Notes under the pieces: model-generated
What the model saw: only the letters and a program-made list of their open reading frames with translations
What the model was told of the DNA's origin: nothing
Database searches by the model: none
Position numbers and translations under genes: made by a program
Shown: positions 56,321 through 64,000 of the stretch, piece after piece
How the letters are laid out: each line of letters begins with the position of its first letter
Position numbering within the stretch: the stretch's first letter is position 1
Assembly: GCF_000520955.1 (NCBI RefSeq)
Contig: NZ_JACC01000003.1
Location: forward strand, 214,505-278,504
Direction: 5' to 3'
Length of the DNA: 64,000 bases
Source of the DNA: Aquimarina pacifica
GTDB lineage: Bacteria > Bacteroidota > Bacteroidia > Flavobacteriales > Flavobacteriaceae

Positions 56321-58810
56321 TTAAAATGGAAGTTCATCTGATTCTATACCATCTAAGTCCTTAAAAAAATCGATGTCATCATTTATATCATTAGGATTCG
56401 ATTTTTTGTTGTTATTTATTCCATTAAACATTTCAGAAATCAAATCATCTAAAGACATATTTTGATTCTCAAATAAATAATCACTAGAATATTCATCCTC
56501 TGCATAATAAAAGGATATCTGATCGGCATACAAATCATAATCAGATGAGTCTTTCATATTTTTACTTGTAGCATCAGTTAGATTTATTGATGCTTTATAA
56601 TTCCAACCTTGAGTTCTAAAAATCTCTAGATTAATTTTAAATGAGCTGAATATTGAATTTAAAATAAATTCTTTATTCTTCTCTAGTTTGGAAGCAATCT
56701 CTAAATTAATGTCTTCCTCGGTATTTATTGTATTTAAGAAATTATATTGATCTTCAACTTCTTGGTCAAATAAAAATTTCAAATGATTAAATAGAATAAT
56801 GCTGTATTTAGAAGTTTTAATTAGGTTATCTTTAATTTGGAATTCATAATGTCTAGAAAATAATTGGAATAACTCCAAAAAACTATCTAAGGTTTCTTCA
56901 TTGATTAATGAAAAAAAGAAAAAATCTGAATGAAAATTTGATATTGTTCTATTCAATTTTGAATTACTCTTGACATCATTCAAGAATTTCTCTGAATAAA
57001 AACTTGTGTTATTATTTTCATTTAAAAAACTCCAATTTTCAATCTTCAGTAAAGAGTCTATTGTTGAGTGAGTGTTTTTAGTGCCATTAAAATAGTACTC
57101 AAAAATTGATATTAGATAGAGGTTATTAAAATTATCACCTTTTAAAGCCAATTTGTAACTGTTTTTAGTGAAAAAAATCAATAATAATTTACTAATATCT
57201 TTTTTACTGGAAACATATGGGGTATAGAAAAAATACCATTGTTTAATAAATTTAGAACTTAATAATACTCTTTCTATTTCAGGTTTATTATTGTGTATAT
57301 AATATTTCAGAAAATCCTCAAGTGATGGATTGATAAAGCCTATTATCGTTAGTGTTTCTGTAGTTTCGAATTCATGATCTATGAAAATAGAACGGTCATT
57401 TATAACAATAAAACCGTTATTTAATCTTCGTAAACTATCATTAAATGAATTTAATGGTTTTGAGTAATTATTGTGCTCTACTTCATAATTAAGTCTGCCA
57501 TTATATGCCACCTCTAAATCCTTTTTAGTCACCTCACTTTTAAGAGAGTATAAAGTATTTAATAAAAATCGCTCATAATCATTTATTTGAAAAGAATACG
57601 CGTGGTTCCATATTTCTTTTGGATTTTTTAGATTATTTAAAATGAAAACTTTATAATCTTTGGTATTTAATTCAAGAACTCTTTCTCCGGTAAAAAACTC
57701 TATAATTCTAGGTGTAAAATTGTCATGCTGACATAATTCTGGAGCCAACTTTTTTATTACATCAATCTGTTCAATACTAAGTTCAGATTCTAATATATGA
57801 TTATCAAGCATTCTTCTTTTAACACCATATGAGTATGATTGTAATTCAATCTTTGCTTCTGATCTCAATGGATTAAATTTTCGAAACCTTTCCGATTCAT
57901 CAAGAAATGATATTAAAATAAATTTTCTAGTATTTAGAATTAAAAATTTATTATCCAAATTCTCAATTCTACTAATGATTCGTATCAAAGCATTTTCAGC
58001 TGATTTTGACTTAAGTATTTCAGCCTGAGTATGCCCTAAAAAATCATCAAAATAGAATACTTGCTTTGAGTCATCATCTAACAGATTAATCTCAACTTCC
58101 TTTATATCATCATAAATAAGATTAAGTTGATAATCATCTTTAATAAAATCATAAATCATCATATCGGAAAGTGTGCTCTTTCCAACACCAGGTTCTCCTG
58201 TTATAATAATAAATTTATTCTGGTTTAAAATATATTTTGCCTTGTGAAAATTTTGTGTTTCAACAAATAATCTAAATCTTCTTTTTAAAACTATATCTGT
58301 AAATTCTTTCTGTCTACCTTGAAATTTATAATTCAATATTTTATTTAAAACTATAGAACTAGAAAACCATAGTTTATAATGATTTTCTTCAATATTTCTA
58401 TTCGATCTAAGTAATATATTTAAATCTTGACGTCCATAAATATCATCTAATGAAACTATATAAGGATCAAAAGTTTCTTTTATTGTGAGCTTATTCTGTG
58501 GACTTAGCTCTAGAGAAGTAACAACAATATATCGATTAGGTTTTAAATGAAATACTTTATCTCTTTCGGTATTTTTTAAATCATATAGTAATTTTGAAAA
58601 AGTCGATTTTATATAATGTTTAACTTGGCCAATAGCTTCATAGTTATTGGTGGATGTTGATAATAATAAATCTATTCCTTTGTCTCTGCCAGGTCCAAAA
58701 GTTCTAAAAGAACCTTCCAAACCTCTTTTCTCGTAATTAGTATTTACCAGATCGCAAGCGAGCTGCTCAAAATCTAATGGGCCTAATGTTGAAAAATCAT
58801 AGTTGGGCAT
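56321..58810 (-). CDS. Mrr-like restriction endonuclease fused to nSTAND3-type NTPase
   Basis: A protein of about 829 residues; I choose ATG 58810 (MPNYDF) over a TTG two codons upstream. Residues 1-110 form a restriction-endonuclease fold: GPGRDKGIDLL with the catalytic Asp, then GQVKHY (Q-x-K). P-loop IITGEPGVGKSTLSD (about residue 203-217) and VFYFDDFLG (Walker B) mark an nSTAND3-like NTPase. The last 400 residues are helical, probably sensor or oligomerisation. Such nuclease-STAND fusions are candidate anti-phage proteins that would cut DNA when triggered. The gene stands alone between family C repeats. Confidence 0.82.
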   Translation of the reverse strand: MPNYDFSTLGPLDFEQLACDLVNTNYEKRGLEGSFRTFGPGRDKGIDLLLSTSTNNYEAIGQVKHYIKSTFSKLLYDLKNTERDKVFHLKPNRYIVVTSLELSPQNKLTIKETFDPYIVSLDDIYGRQDLNILLRSNRNIEENHYKLWFSSSIVLNKILNYKFQGRQKEFTDIVLKRRFRLFVETQNFHKAKYILNQNKFIIITGEPGVGKSTLSDMMIYDFIKDDYQLNLIYDDIKEVEINLLDDDSKQVFYFDDFLGHTQAEILKSKSAENALIRIISRIENLDNKFLILNTRKFILISFLDESERFRKFNPLRSEAKIELQSYSYGVKRRMLDNHILESELSIEQIDVIKKLAPELCQHDNFTPRIIEFFTGERVLELNTKDYKVFILNNLKNPKEIWNHAYSFQINDYERFLLNTLYSLKSEVTKKDLEVAYNGRLNYEVEHNNYSKPLNSFNDSLRRLNNGFIVINDRSIFIDHEFETTETLTIIGFINPSLEDFLKYYIHNNKPEIERVLLSSKFIKQWYFFYTPYVSSKKDISKLLLIFFTKNSYKLALKGDNFNNLYLISIFEYYFNGTKNTHSTIDSLLKIENWSFLNENNNTSFYSEKFLNDVKSNSKLNRTISNFHSDFFFFSLINEETLDSFLELFQLFSRHYEFQIKDNLIKTSKYSIILFNHLKFLFDQEVEDQYNFLNTINTEEDINLEIASKLEKNKEFILNSIFSSFKINLEIFRTQGWNYKASINLTDATSKNMKDSSDYDLYADQISFYYAEDEYSSDYLFENQNMSLDDLISEMFNGINNNKKSNPNDINDDIDFFKDLDGIESDELPF

Positions 58811-58921
58811 AATCAAAAATATTCATTTAAAAAAGTATAGGTTAAAGTTATTTAGTTCGAATGGAGCTTTAAAAATACAAATTGTTAATAGTATAATTAT
58901 TACAAAATTTAAACTAAATAC

Positions 58922-58975
58922 CTATTCCACACACATTCCCACTTCACTCCTATCGTCGCTTCTAGCAAAGAGTAT
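58922..58975 (+). repeat. Family C repeat, copy 2
   Basis: It matches 56190-56245 (same ATTCCACACACATTCCC start, then a CTCC and TCGTCGCTTC segment). Same orientation. Confidence 0.65.
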
Positions 58976-59103
58976 TCCATTACATTTTTAAAGAAACTTT
59001 TGAGAATAAATTTTTTAACGAAAACTGTAGTAACAATTTTCGCTTTTAACCAAAGCAAAGTGACATAACGCAAGTACATTATGATACAAAATAGTAAATC
59101 ATA

Positions 59104-59170
59104 ATTCCAGCCACATCATCTCACAGCTTTACAAAATTGATTCACAGGATCAATTTTGTAAACTCGTATA
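59104..59170 (+). repeat. Family A interspersed repeat, copy 2
   Basis: This is nearly identical to 52950-53018 in the same orientation, with the 14-bp hairpin (59128-59141 and 59149-59162) conserved exactly. Confidence 0.85.
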
Positions 59171-59262
59171 AAATTGTTAAATAAACATTACATTTTCTAG
59201 TTATATTGTACAAAACCATATTTATGAAAAAAGATTTAGATTTGCTTTCTTGATATCCAATT

Positions 59263-60438
59263 ATGACATTTTATCATTATCTTCTATTTATCGCTACACT
59301 TGCAGTTTTAAGACCTTTCACTATATTTTTACACGAAATGGGACATGCAATCCCAACATTATTATATACGAAAGAAGGTGTTACTATCTATATTGGTTCT
59401 TATGGAGATCCAAAGAAAAGTTTACATTTTAGAATAGGAAGATTAGAGATTTTTTTTAAATACAATCCTTTACTTTGGGATTATGGTTTGTGTGTTCGTG
59501 AGCAAGTAGATATTTCAATTAATAAAGGAATTTTAATTATACTTATGGGGCCATTATTTTCTTTGATTATTGGTTCTTTTTGTCTTTATATTGGTTTATT
59601 TGGAAGTGATTCTGATAGTATCACATTCATTTCAATGATGATTGCTATATCTTCGTTATTAGATTTCTACCATAATATCGTTCCAGATTCTGAGCCAATT
59701 ACATTATATAGTGGTAAACAAGTCCATAATGATGGTCAACAAATAAAAACACTACTTAAGTATCGTAATCTACCAGAAGAATATGATAAATGTGTTGAAT
59801 ATTATAACAACCAAGAGTTTGTTAAATCAGGAGAGCTTTTTGAAAAAATTATAAAATCAGGAATTAAAAGAGACTTCGTATATAGATTGGCTATTTCTTC
59901 ATATTTACAAATTAAAGAATACGATAAGGCAGATAAAATAAATAAAGATTTCTTAAAAAAGTACAAAAAAAGACTTACTTCTATTGATCTATATAACAAT
60001 GGGTTAATCAAATCACATAAAGGAAACTTAGAAGGATCAATAATTGATTATACTGAATCACTAAGACTTGATCCGAATAATGTCTATTCATTAAACAATC
60101 GAGGATATGCTTATAATCTATCTGGTAGATATGAAGAAGCCATAAAAGATTTTAATAAAGCAATAGAACTTGAAGAAAACTTTGCATATGCCTTAAACAA
60201 TAGAGGTTTATCTAAAATCAAACTTGGAGATTTTGATAATGGTTTTATAGATATTAAAAAATCTTTAAAAGTAGATAACAAGAATTCTTATTGTTATATG
60301 AATTTTGGTATTTATTATTTTGATATCGGTGAATATCATAAGGCTTTAGAAAACTTCAATATAGCTTTCGAGATGGATAAAGATACTTATTTGCTTAGCG
60401 AGCATATTGAAAAAACAAAACTGAAATTAAATATTTAG
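59263..60438 (+). CDS. M50-like membrane zinc protease with C-terminal TPRs
   Basis: A 391-residue protein. The N-terminal 165 residues have hydrophobic helices, with the zinc motif HEMGHA (about residue 24-29) after RPFTIFL, and a GPLFSLIIGSFCLY helix and SSLLDFYHNIVPD segment that resemble the second half of site-2 proteases. Residues about 175-390 are TPRs (GSIIDYTESLRLDPNNVYSL, AIKDFNKAIELEENFAYAL, ALENFNIAFEMDKD). A regulated membrane protease that meets partners through TPRs is inferred. No sigma/anti-sigma gene pair is near. The start is ATG 59263. Confidence 0.78.
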   Translation: MTFYHYLLFIATLAVLRPFTIFLHEMGHAIPTLLYTKEGVTIYIGSYGDPKKSLHFRIGRLEIFFKYNPLLWDYGLCVREQVDISINKGILIILMGPLFSLIIGSFCLYIGLFGSDSDSITFISMMIAISSLLDFYHNIVPDSEPITLYSGKQVHNDGQQIKTLLKYRNLPEEYDKCVEYYNNQEFVKSGELFEKIIKSGIKRDFVYRLAISSYLQIKEYDKADKINKDFLKKYKKRLTSIDLYNNGLIKSHKGNLEGSIIDYTESLRLDPNNVYSLNNRGYAYNLSGRYEEAIKDFNKAIELEENFAYALNNRGLSKIKLGDFDNGFIDIKKSLKVDNKNSYCYMNFGIYYFDIGEYHKALENFNIAFEMDKDTYLLSEHIEKTKLKLNI

Positions 60439-60542
60439 ATAATAATATCATTCCATCGTTTTACGACACGTCATCTTATTATTAGTGGCTATAATTGTTC
60501 CCAGCCACATCAACCCTCAGATTTTTACAATCGATTTTATAA

Positions 60543-61302
60543 TCAATTTTTCTTTTGAATACTAATTTTGTTTTTTTTGTTTTCACCATCCAAATAAGGA
60601 TGCTTTAAACGTTCGTACATGATTTGTCTAAAAGGTAAGGTCTTCTTAGTTGGATAACAGTTGAAATGATTATAAATGGCAATAGCCCAACACTTCATAA
60701 AGCGATTCCATTTTTTGATTGGAATGAAGTATACTCCATTTAACTTTTCAAAGTCAAAAATAATCCCTTGTAATGATAAATGATTGTTTTTGAACTTATA
60801 GGCATAATGGAAACTATCACCTGATAAATCAGATTCTTCAATATATTTATAATTCTTAAGAATATTATCTATATCGAAATCCTCTCTAATTTTCAAGTAT
60901 TTTCCGTTCTTCTTTTTGTGAATTAGCCTATCTTCAGCTTCATCAGAATGTATAAAAGTATTAATAATAAACTTGTGCTTCTTTAATTTACCTAAATTAG
61001 TTTTAGATGTAAATACAAGATTTAGAAAGCTTTGATTAAAAAATAACTCGAAACGTTTTAAGAAAAGAAAAAAACGAAATGCTGAAATGACAAAAATAAA
61101 GTTTCTTCGATTCCTTGATAGTATCATCGGTAAAATGAACATTGAACTCTTTTCGTTTATTATCAAAACATATAGATAAATGCTCCCCCTTTTTTAAAGT
61201 TGGTACATTAATTATAAAACCATTTTCATCTGTGTAATTAAAACGTAGATAAAACTTTTTTAATTCATTAAAATATGCATGCTCCACTCTCCTATTTGAC
61301 AT
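60543..61302 (-). pseudogene. Frameshifted gene of unknown family
   Basis: Two overlapping minus-strand frames read as one gene. The first (from ATG 61302) gives RRVEHAYFNELKKFYLRF and ends at FLKTFRVIF; the second continues with FLKRFELFFNQSF and about 160 more residues to 60543. The switch falls at a run of seven T on the minus strand (about 61066-61080), where adding or losing one base would join them. The restored protein would be about 250 residues, with YPTKKTLPFRQIMYERLKHP near its end. No known family. It could also be a sequencing error at the homopolymer. Confidence 0.7.
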
Positions 61303-61388
61303 AACATTATAAAACTAAAATTTTAGTTTACCAATCATATTATTTAAAACATACTTTTCAATAGCTTCAATGGATTTAACTGGATATT

Positions 61389-61490
61389 TTAATTTCCCAA
61401 TATGTAATTATAACCAATTAATTCGATACCATATTCATACATTTTGGCAAGATCGATCTCTGACTTTCTTGATACTTTATAAACGCACAT
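61389..61490 (-). pseudogene. parE: Truncated ParE toxin remnant
   Basis: An ATG at 61490, inside the end of parD (14-bp overlap, the usual arrangement), opens a frame reading MCVYKVSRKSEIDLAKMYEY then GIELIGYN and stopping at 33 residues. This is the typical ParE N-terminus (YKVSRKAEIDLxxIYEYG) but about 60 residues short. The toxin is thus probably inactive. Confidence 0.75.
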
Positions 61491-61734
61491 CTGCCCGCAT
61501 ACGCTCTTCGACTTCTTTCATAATATCTGGCACAGTTTTATCACTAATACCACTATCCATGCCTTCAGTTATGGGAGCTTTAAGTGCAGAAAACTTTGCT
61601 TTTTTAGCTTGGTCACGTCTTACTAAATCACGAAGATATTCACTTTCATTTGTAAACTCTCCTGACGTAATTTGAGATTTTATCCACTTATCTTGTTTCT
61701 CTGTAAATGTGATCGTTTTTCTAATTGTTGACAT
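61477..61734 (-). CDS. parD: ParD-family antitoxin
   Basis: An 85-residue antitoxin. The N-terminal ribbon-helix-helix (RKTITFTEKQDKWIKSQI, then GEFTNESEYLRDLVRRDQ) binds DNA and is followed by a C-terminal toxin-binding tail. The usual partner ParE is present only as a 33-residue fragment, so ParD is probably orphaned. Confidence 0.88.
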   Translation of the reverse strand: MSTIRKTITFTEKQDKWIKSQITSGEFTNESEYLRDLVRRDQAKKAKFSALKAPITEGMDSGISDKTVPDIMKEVEERMRADVRL

Positions 61735-61837
61735 AATTAAATGTATAAATAATCATACTATTGATGTATTATACAATATTCATTAAACATTCCAAAATTA
61801 AGAAACCCTAATTAATGTAATTGTAATAATTCTCATT

Positions 61838-61927
61838 TCAAGCGACCTTATCGATATCATCAACAAAGGTTTGAGAATAAGAACAAAACGAAAAAATTAT
61901 AACTACAAGAAAAAGAAGTCTCTTCAT
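61838..61927 (-). pseudogene. Remnant of a secreted-protein gene
   Basis: ATG 61927 starts a perfect signal peptide (MKRLLFLVVIIFSFCSYSQ) followed by only ten more residues and TGA. The rest of the gene is missing; the piece ends close to the family B repeat. Confidence 0.55.
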
Positions 61928-61949
61928 ATCATTAGTTTCCGGCTAAAGT

Positions 61950-62147
61950 ACTTTTTCTTTTTCCTTGATGAAAAAGAAATCGAAGATTGAGATTAGGTGG
62001 TAGCCAGATCTCAATAGAGATCCACGAAGTCCAATAAAACATTATAGCGTGAGCTAAACAAAAAAATCAAGACTGCATACGGGCGAAACGTTAAGAAAAT
62101 GCACCCAAAGTACATTTTTAGTGAAGCAGCGTGCCTGCGCGCCTTCG
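61950..62147 (+). repeat. Family B interspersed repeat, copy 2, inserted in a lipoprotein gene
   Basis: A direct repeat of 53071-53270. It contains perfect GATCTC/GAGATC arms and the AAAATG...CATTTTT hairpin. The right border falls at about 62147, within the 3' part of the lipoprotein gene at 62011-62610. Confidence 0.85.
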
Positions 62148-62610
62148 TATAATTGTTATTGAATGAAATAGGAGAAAAACTAAGTAATTTATCAAAATTC
62201 TTTTCTATATGTCTACGATCCTGTTTTAATTTTAGAGTATCCAAAAGTGTTAATGCATAATTCTCGTACGCCTTAATTTTGGTTATATCTAATACAATTC
62301 TCTTTTCTTTATTTAGTTTTTGAATCAGGGTATTAAATTCATTATCATTTACATTCTTTTGACCTATGTTATTTACAATAGTTGCTACTGGGTAAATTGA
62401 TAATACTTGATATTGACCATTTATTGAATCCTTTTCTTGTTGAGACAGTGAATATGACTTTCCTGGAGGCGGAGGTGGAAGATCTGGTTTTGCATATCTA
62501 TTCACCAAAAAGGATAAAACATCATATTGATTTTCTAGTGCCTTTTTTTCTCTTGATTTACAAGAGAGTATCAAAAAAAACAATACTATTAAGGTGATAT
62601 GCATTTTCAT
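62011..62610 (-). pseudogene. Lipoprotein gene truncated by a family B repeat
   Basis: The signal ends in LILSC (Cys17). Residues 1-155 align with the lipoprotein at 63334-63927: DTLKLKQDRRHIEKNFDKLL matches DTLKLKEDRRYVEKNFDKLI, and FNNNYTKA matches YNTSYTKA. After TKA the two diverge completely: here the frame enters the repeat and reads RRHAASLKMYFG to a stop at 62011, whereas the paralogue continues VLIVGVHEAVLNGYASLVFL. The native 3' end is lost. The protein may still be exported. Confidence 0.8.
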
Positions 62611-62759
62611 AATTAATTACAACTTTACTGGTGGCAAAATTTTAGAATGAAGTAAGAAAAACAATCAAATTCCTACCCCAATTATAGAGGGTAGAAATTG
62701 ATTATTTTAATTCATTAATGAAAGTGTATTTTTCATTATATCAATTCATACTTTAGAAT

Positions 62760-63278
62760 CTAATAGCTTTCAATTACTCTTTTTTTATCTGTTAAAGACC
62801 ATTTATTTTCTAAATTAGTAAAAATGTAAGCTATTCCCTTACCAACGGTCTTACCTTCTTTAGACTTAGTACTGCGTATAGCAGTAGAAAGGAAGATACA
62901 TTTTTTGGAATCTGACAGATCAAATAAATCAGAAAACTTGTACATATAATAAGTACCATTCTCATTAATTTTATTCTCACTTATTATTAATTGAATATTA
63001 TCTTTCAGATTAGTACAGTCTGAATAATTTATGTGTTTAGTTTGATTATTAAATTGCTTTAGTTCTGCATCATTAAAAATATCCATTTTATTTATAGAAT
63101 TCATTATCGTCTTATCTGGGGTATAACCAACTTCAACTTTTGCAGCTTTCTTCTCATATAACTTCATTTTTTCAAAAAGGATATGATATAATTCTGTATC
63201 ATCACAAGTCCCTACTTGTCCATAGGAAATGATAGACCCAAATAATGTAAATAATAAAAATGTAACACCTTTTTTCAT
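62760..63278 (-). CDS. Secreted protein, hypothetical
   Basis: I prefer ATG 63278 (MKKGVTFLLFTLFGSIISYGQ, a clean signal peptide) over the longer frame from 63359. The mature part (about 150 residues) has KMKLYEKKAAKVEVGYT and a C-terminal half with KKCIFLSTAIRSTKSKEG and IAYIFTNLENKWSL. Two Cys lie in the first part. No family is recognised. It lies between the two lipoprotein paralogues in a co-directional run; the spacing to the upstream gene is 55 bp. Confidence 0.7.
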   Translation of the reverse strand: MKKGVTFLLFTLFGSIISYGQVGTCDDTELYHILFEKMKLYEKKAAKVEVGYTPDKTIMNSINKMDIFNDAELKQFNNQTKHINYSDCTNLKDNIQLIISENKINENGTYYMYKFSDLFDLSDSKKCIFLSTAIRSTKSKEGKTVGKGIAYIFTNLENKWSLTDKKRVIESY

Positions 63279-63333
63279 CAGTTTATAGTTTATGTTTTTA
63301 GATTCTACTTTATAGAACATGGACTGATTATTA

Positions 63334-63927
63334 CTAAGAAATTGAAAATGTATCGACACTCTTTATTTCCCATTTCCCTTTCTTTTTTTCTAGAAAAACT
63401 AGGGAAGCATAGCCATTCAATACAGCTTCATGAACACCTACAATTAGTACAGCTTTGGTGTAAGACGTATTATATGATATTCTAGAGAAATTAATCAGTT
63501 TATCAAAGTTTTTTTCAACATATCGTCGATCTTCTTTTAATTTTAAAGTATCTACAATAGATAATTCATAAGGTCTATTAATTTTGATCTTGGATAAATC
63601 TAAGGTTTTTGAATACTTAAAATTAGACAAACCTTCTATTAATAAGTTGATTTCAGAATCATATTCAGCCCTCTCAGAAAATTCATGATCTGTTATCTTT
63701 AATTTGGGATGCAAACATATTTTTTCTTTTTGATCTAGAATAGAATCTATTTGCGATTTTGAGAATGGTTCTAACCCATACATTTCTCTGGGGGGAACTG
63801 TCGGTTTACCAAACTCATCTATCAAAACAGACATAATTTCATGGGTGTGTTTCTCTTCAACAACATTTTTATTTTTACATGAAAAAAGTAAAATAAAAAG
63901 AACCATTATCTGAACAAATACTTTCAT
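63334..63927 (-). CDS. Lipoprotein, hypothetical, intact paralogue
   Basis: A 197-residue lipoprotein (LLFSC, Cys17). It has a Pro-containing segment GKPTVPPREMYGLEPFSKSQ, then DTLKLKEDRRYVEKNFDKLI and a C-terminal strand pair (YASLVFLEKKKGKWEIKSVD). It is the intact version of the gene at 62011-62610. Its start lies 2 bp after the stop of the gene that enters from the right edge, so the two are coupled. Function unknown; an immunity-type role is possible but unproven. Confidence 0.75.
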   Translation of the reverse strand: MKVFVQIMVLFILLFSCKNKNVVEEKHTHEIMSVLIDEFGKPTVPPREMYGLEPFSKSQIDSILDQKEKICLHPKLKITDHEFSERAEYDSEINLLIEGLSNFKYSKTLDLSKIKINRPYELSIVDTLKLKEDRRYVEKNFDKLINFSRISYNTSYTKAVLIVGVHEAVLNGYASLVFLEKKKGKWEIKSVDTFSIS

Positions 63928-63929
63928 TT

Positions 63930-64000
63930 TTAATTACAATTATTAGGATTAAAATCTCTATGATCCAATCGAAACTCAGTTACTTGTCGTCCGTCTAAAT
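63930..64000 (-). CDS. C-terminal end of a gene running off the right edge (partial)
   Basis: The frame reads LDGRQVTEFRLDHRDFNPN then NCN and stops at TAA 63930-63932. It has no start within the window. The 2-bp spacing to the downstream lipoprotein start supports it as a real, co-transcribed gene. Too short to identify. Confidence 0.5.
   Translation of the reverse strand, partial: LDGRQVTEFRLDHRDFNPNNCN

Larger units (their letters stand above)
58811..59262. other. Intergenic region with two repeats
   Basis: This holds a family C copy (58922-58975) and a full family A copy (59104-59170). No ORF of note. The promoter of the M50-like gene should lie after 59170. Confidence 0.6.

Overview
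The window is AT-rich, gene-dense chromosomal DNA from a member of the Bacteroidota, most likely a marine Flavobacteriaceae (an Aquimarina-like genome fits, but I cannot fix the genus by eye). The reasons are a type IX secretion C-terminal sorting domain, many short-signal lipoproteins, TTG/GTG starts without strong Shine-Dalgarno sequences, YHYH-domain proteins and the general gene style. No rRNA, tRNA, CRISPR array, integrase or complete insertion sequence was found.

Layout. 0-10.5 kb holds mostly housekeeping and envelope genes: an ArsR-type regulator cut by the left edge, an RlmI-like rRNA methyltransferase, an OmpA lipoprotein, an M23-LysM peptidase, a hybrid histidine kinase whose phospho-acceptor His is Gln, an astacin protease, an ArsR/SRPBCC pair with two palindromic operators, and a DUF779/aldehyde dehydrogenase pair. 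10.9-12.7 kb holds a small Cys-motif protein followed by an MNIO (DUF692) enzyme with an extra C-terminal domain, a candidate peptide-modification (RiPP) locus. 13-21 kb carries a secreted M14 carboxypeptidase, glycogen branching enzyme and a GH31 alpha-glucosidase. 21.3-26.1 kb is a minus-strand run of two close YHYH paralogues, a sulfatase, a SCO protein and a YwqK-like lipoprotein.

26.4-35.5 kb is the highlight: a four-gene minus-strand operon encoding a caspase-SGNH hydrolase fusion, a protein I identify as a bacterial gasdermin, a CHAT protease and a large P-loop ATPase with a transmembrane segment and WD40 repeats. The expected logic is sensing by the ATPase, protease activation, removal of a C-terminal gasdermin tail, membrane pores and abortive infection.

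36-39.6 kb holds an M48 lipoprotein, a UMF1-type transporter, a lipocalin-like lipoprotein and an OmpA lipoprotein. 39.7-47.5 kb is one co-directional biosynthetic cluster: FAD oxidoreductase, methyltransferase, type III polyketide synthase, enoyl-ACP-reductase-like SDR, dehydratase, hydrolase, ketosynthase, ACP and phosphopantetheinyl transferase. It probably makes a methylated and oxidised polyketide lipid from a dedicated acyl starter. 47.6-52.3 kb returns to envelope genes (TonB-like, YceI, YHYH-EF-hand, DUF4251, MtfA-like).

52.3-64 kb is an accessory region full of interspersed repeats: a HigBA pair in operon with a KGGVGR-type ATPase-TPR protein, an Mrr-like nuclease-nSTAND3 NTPase, an M50-like protease with TPRs, a frameshifted gene, ParD with a truncated ParE, and lipoprotein paralogues, one of which is cut by a repeat copy. 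The last gene runs off the right edge.
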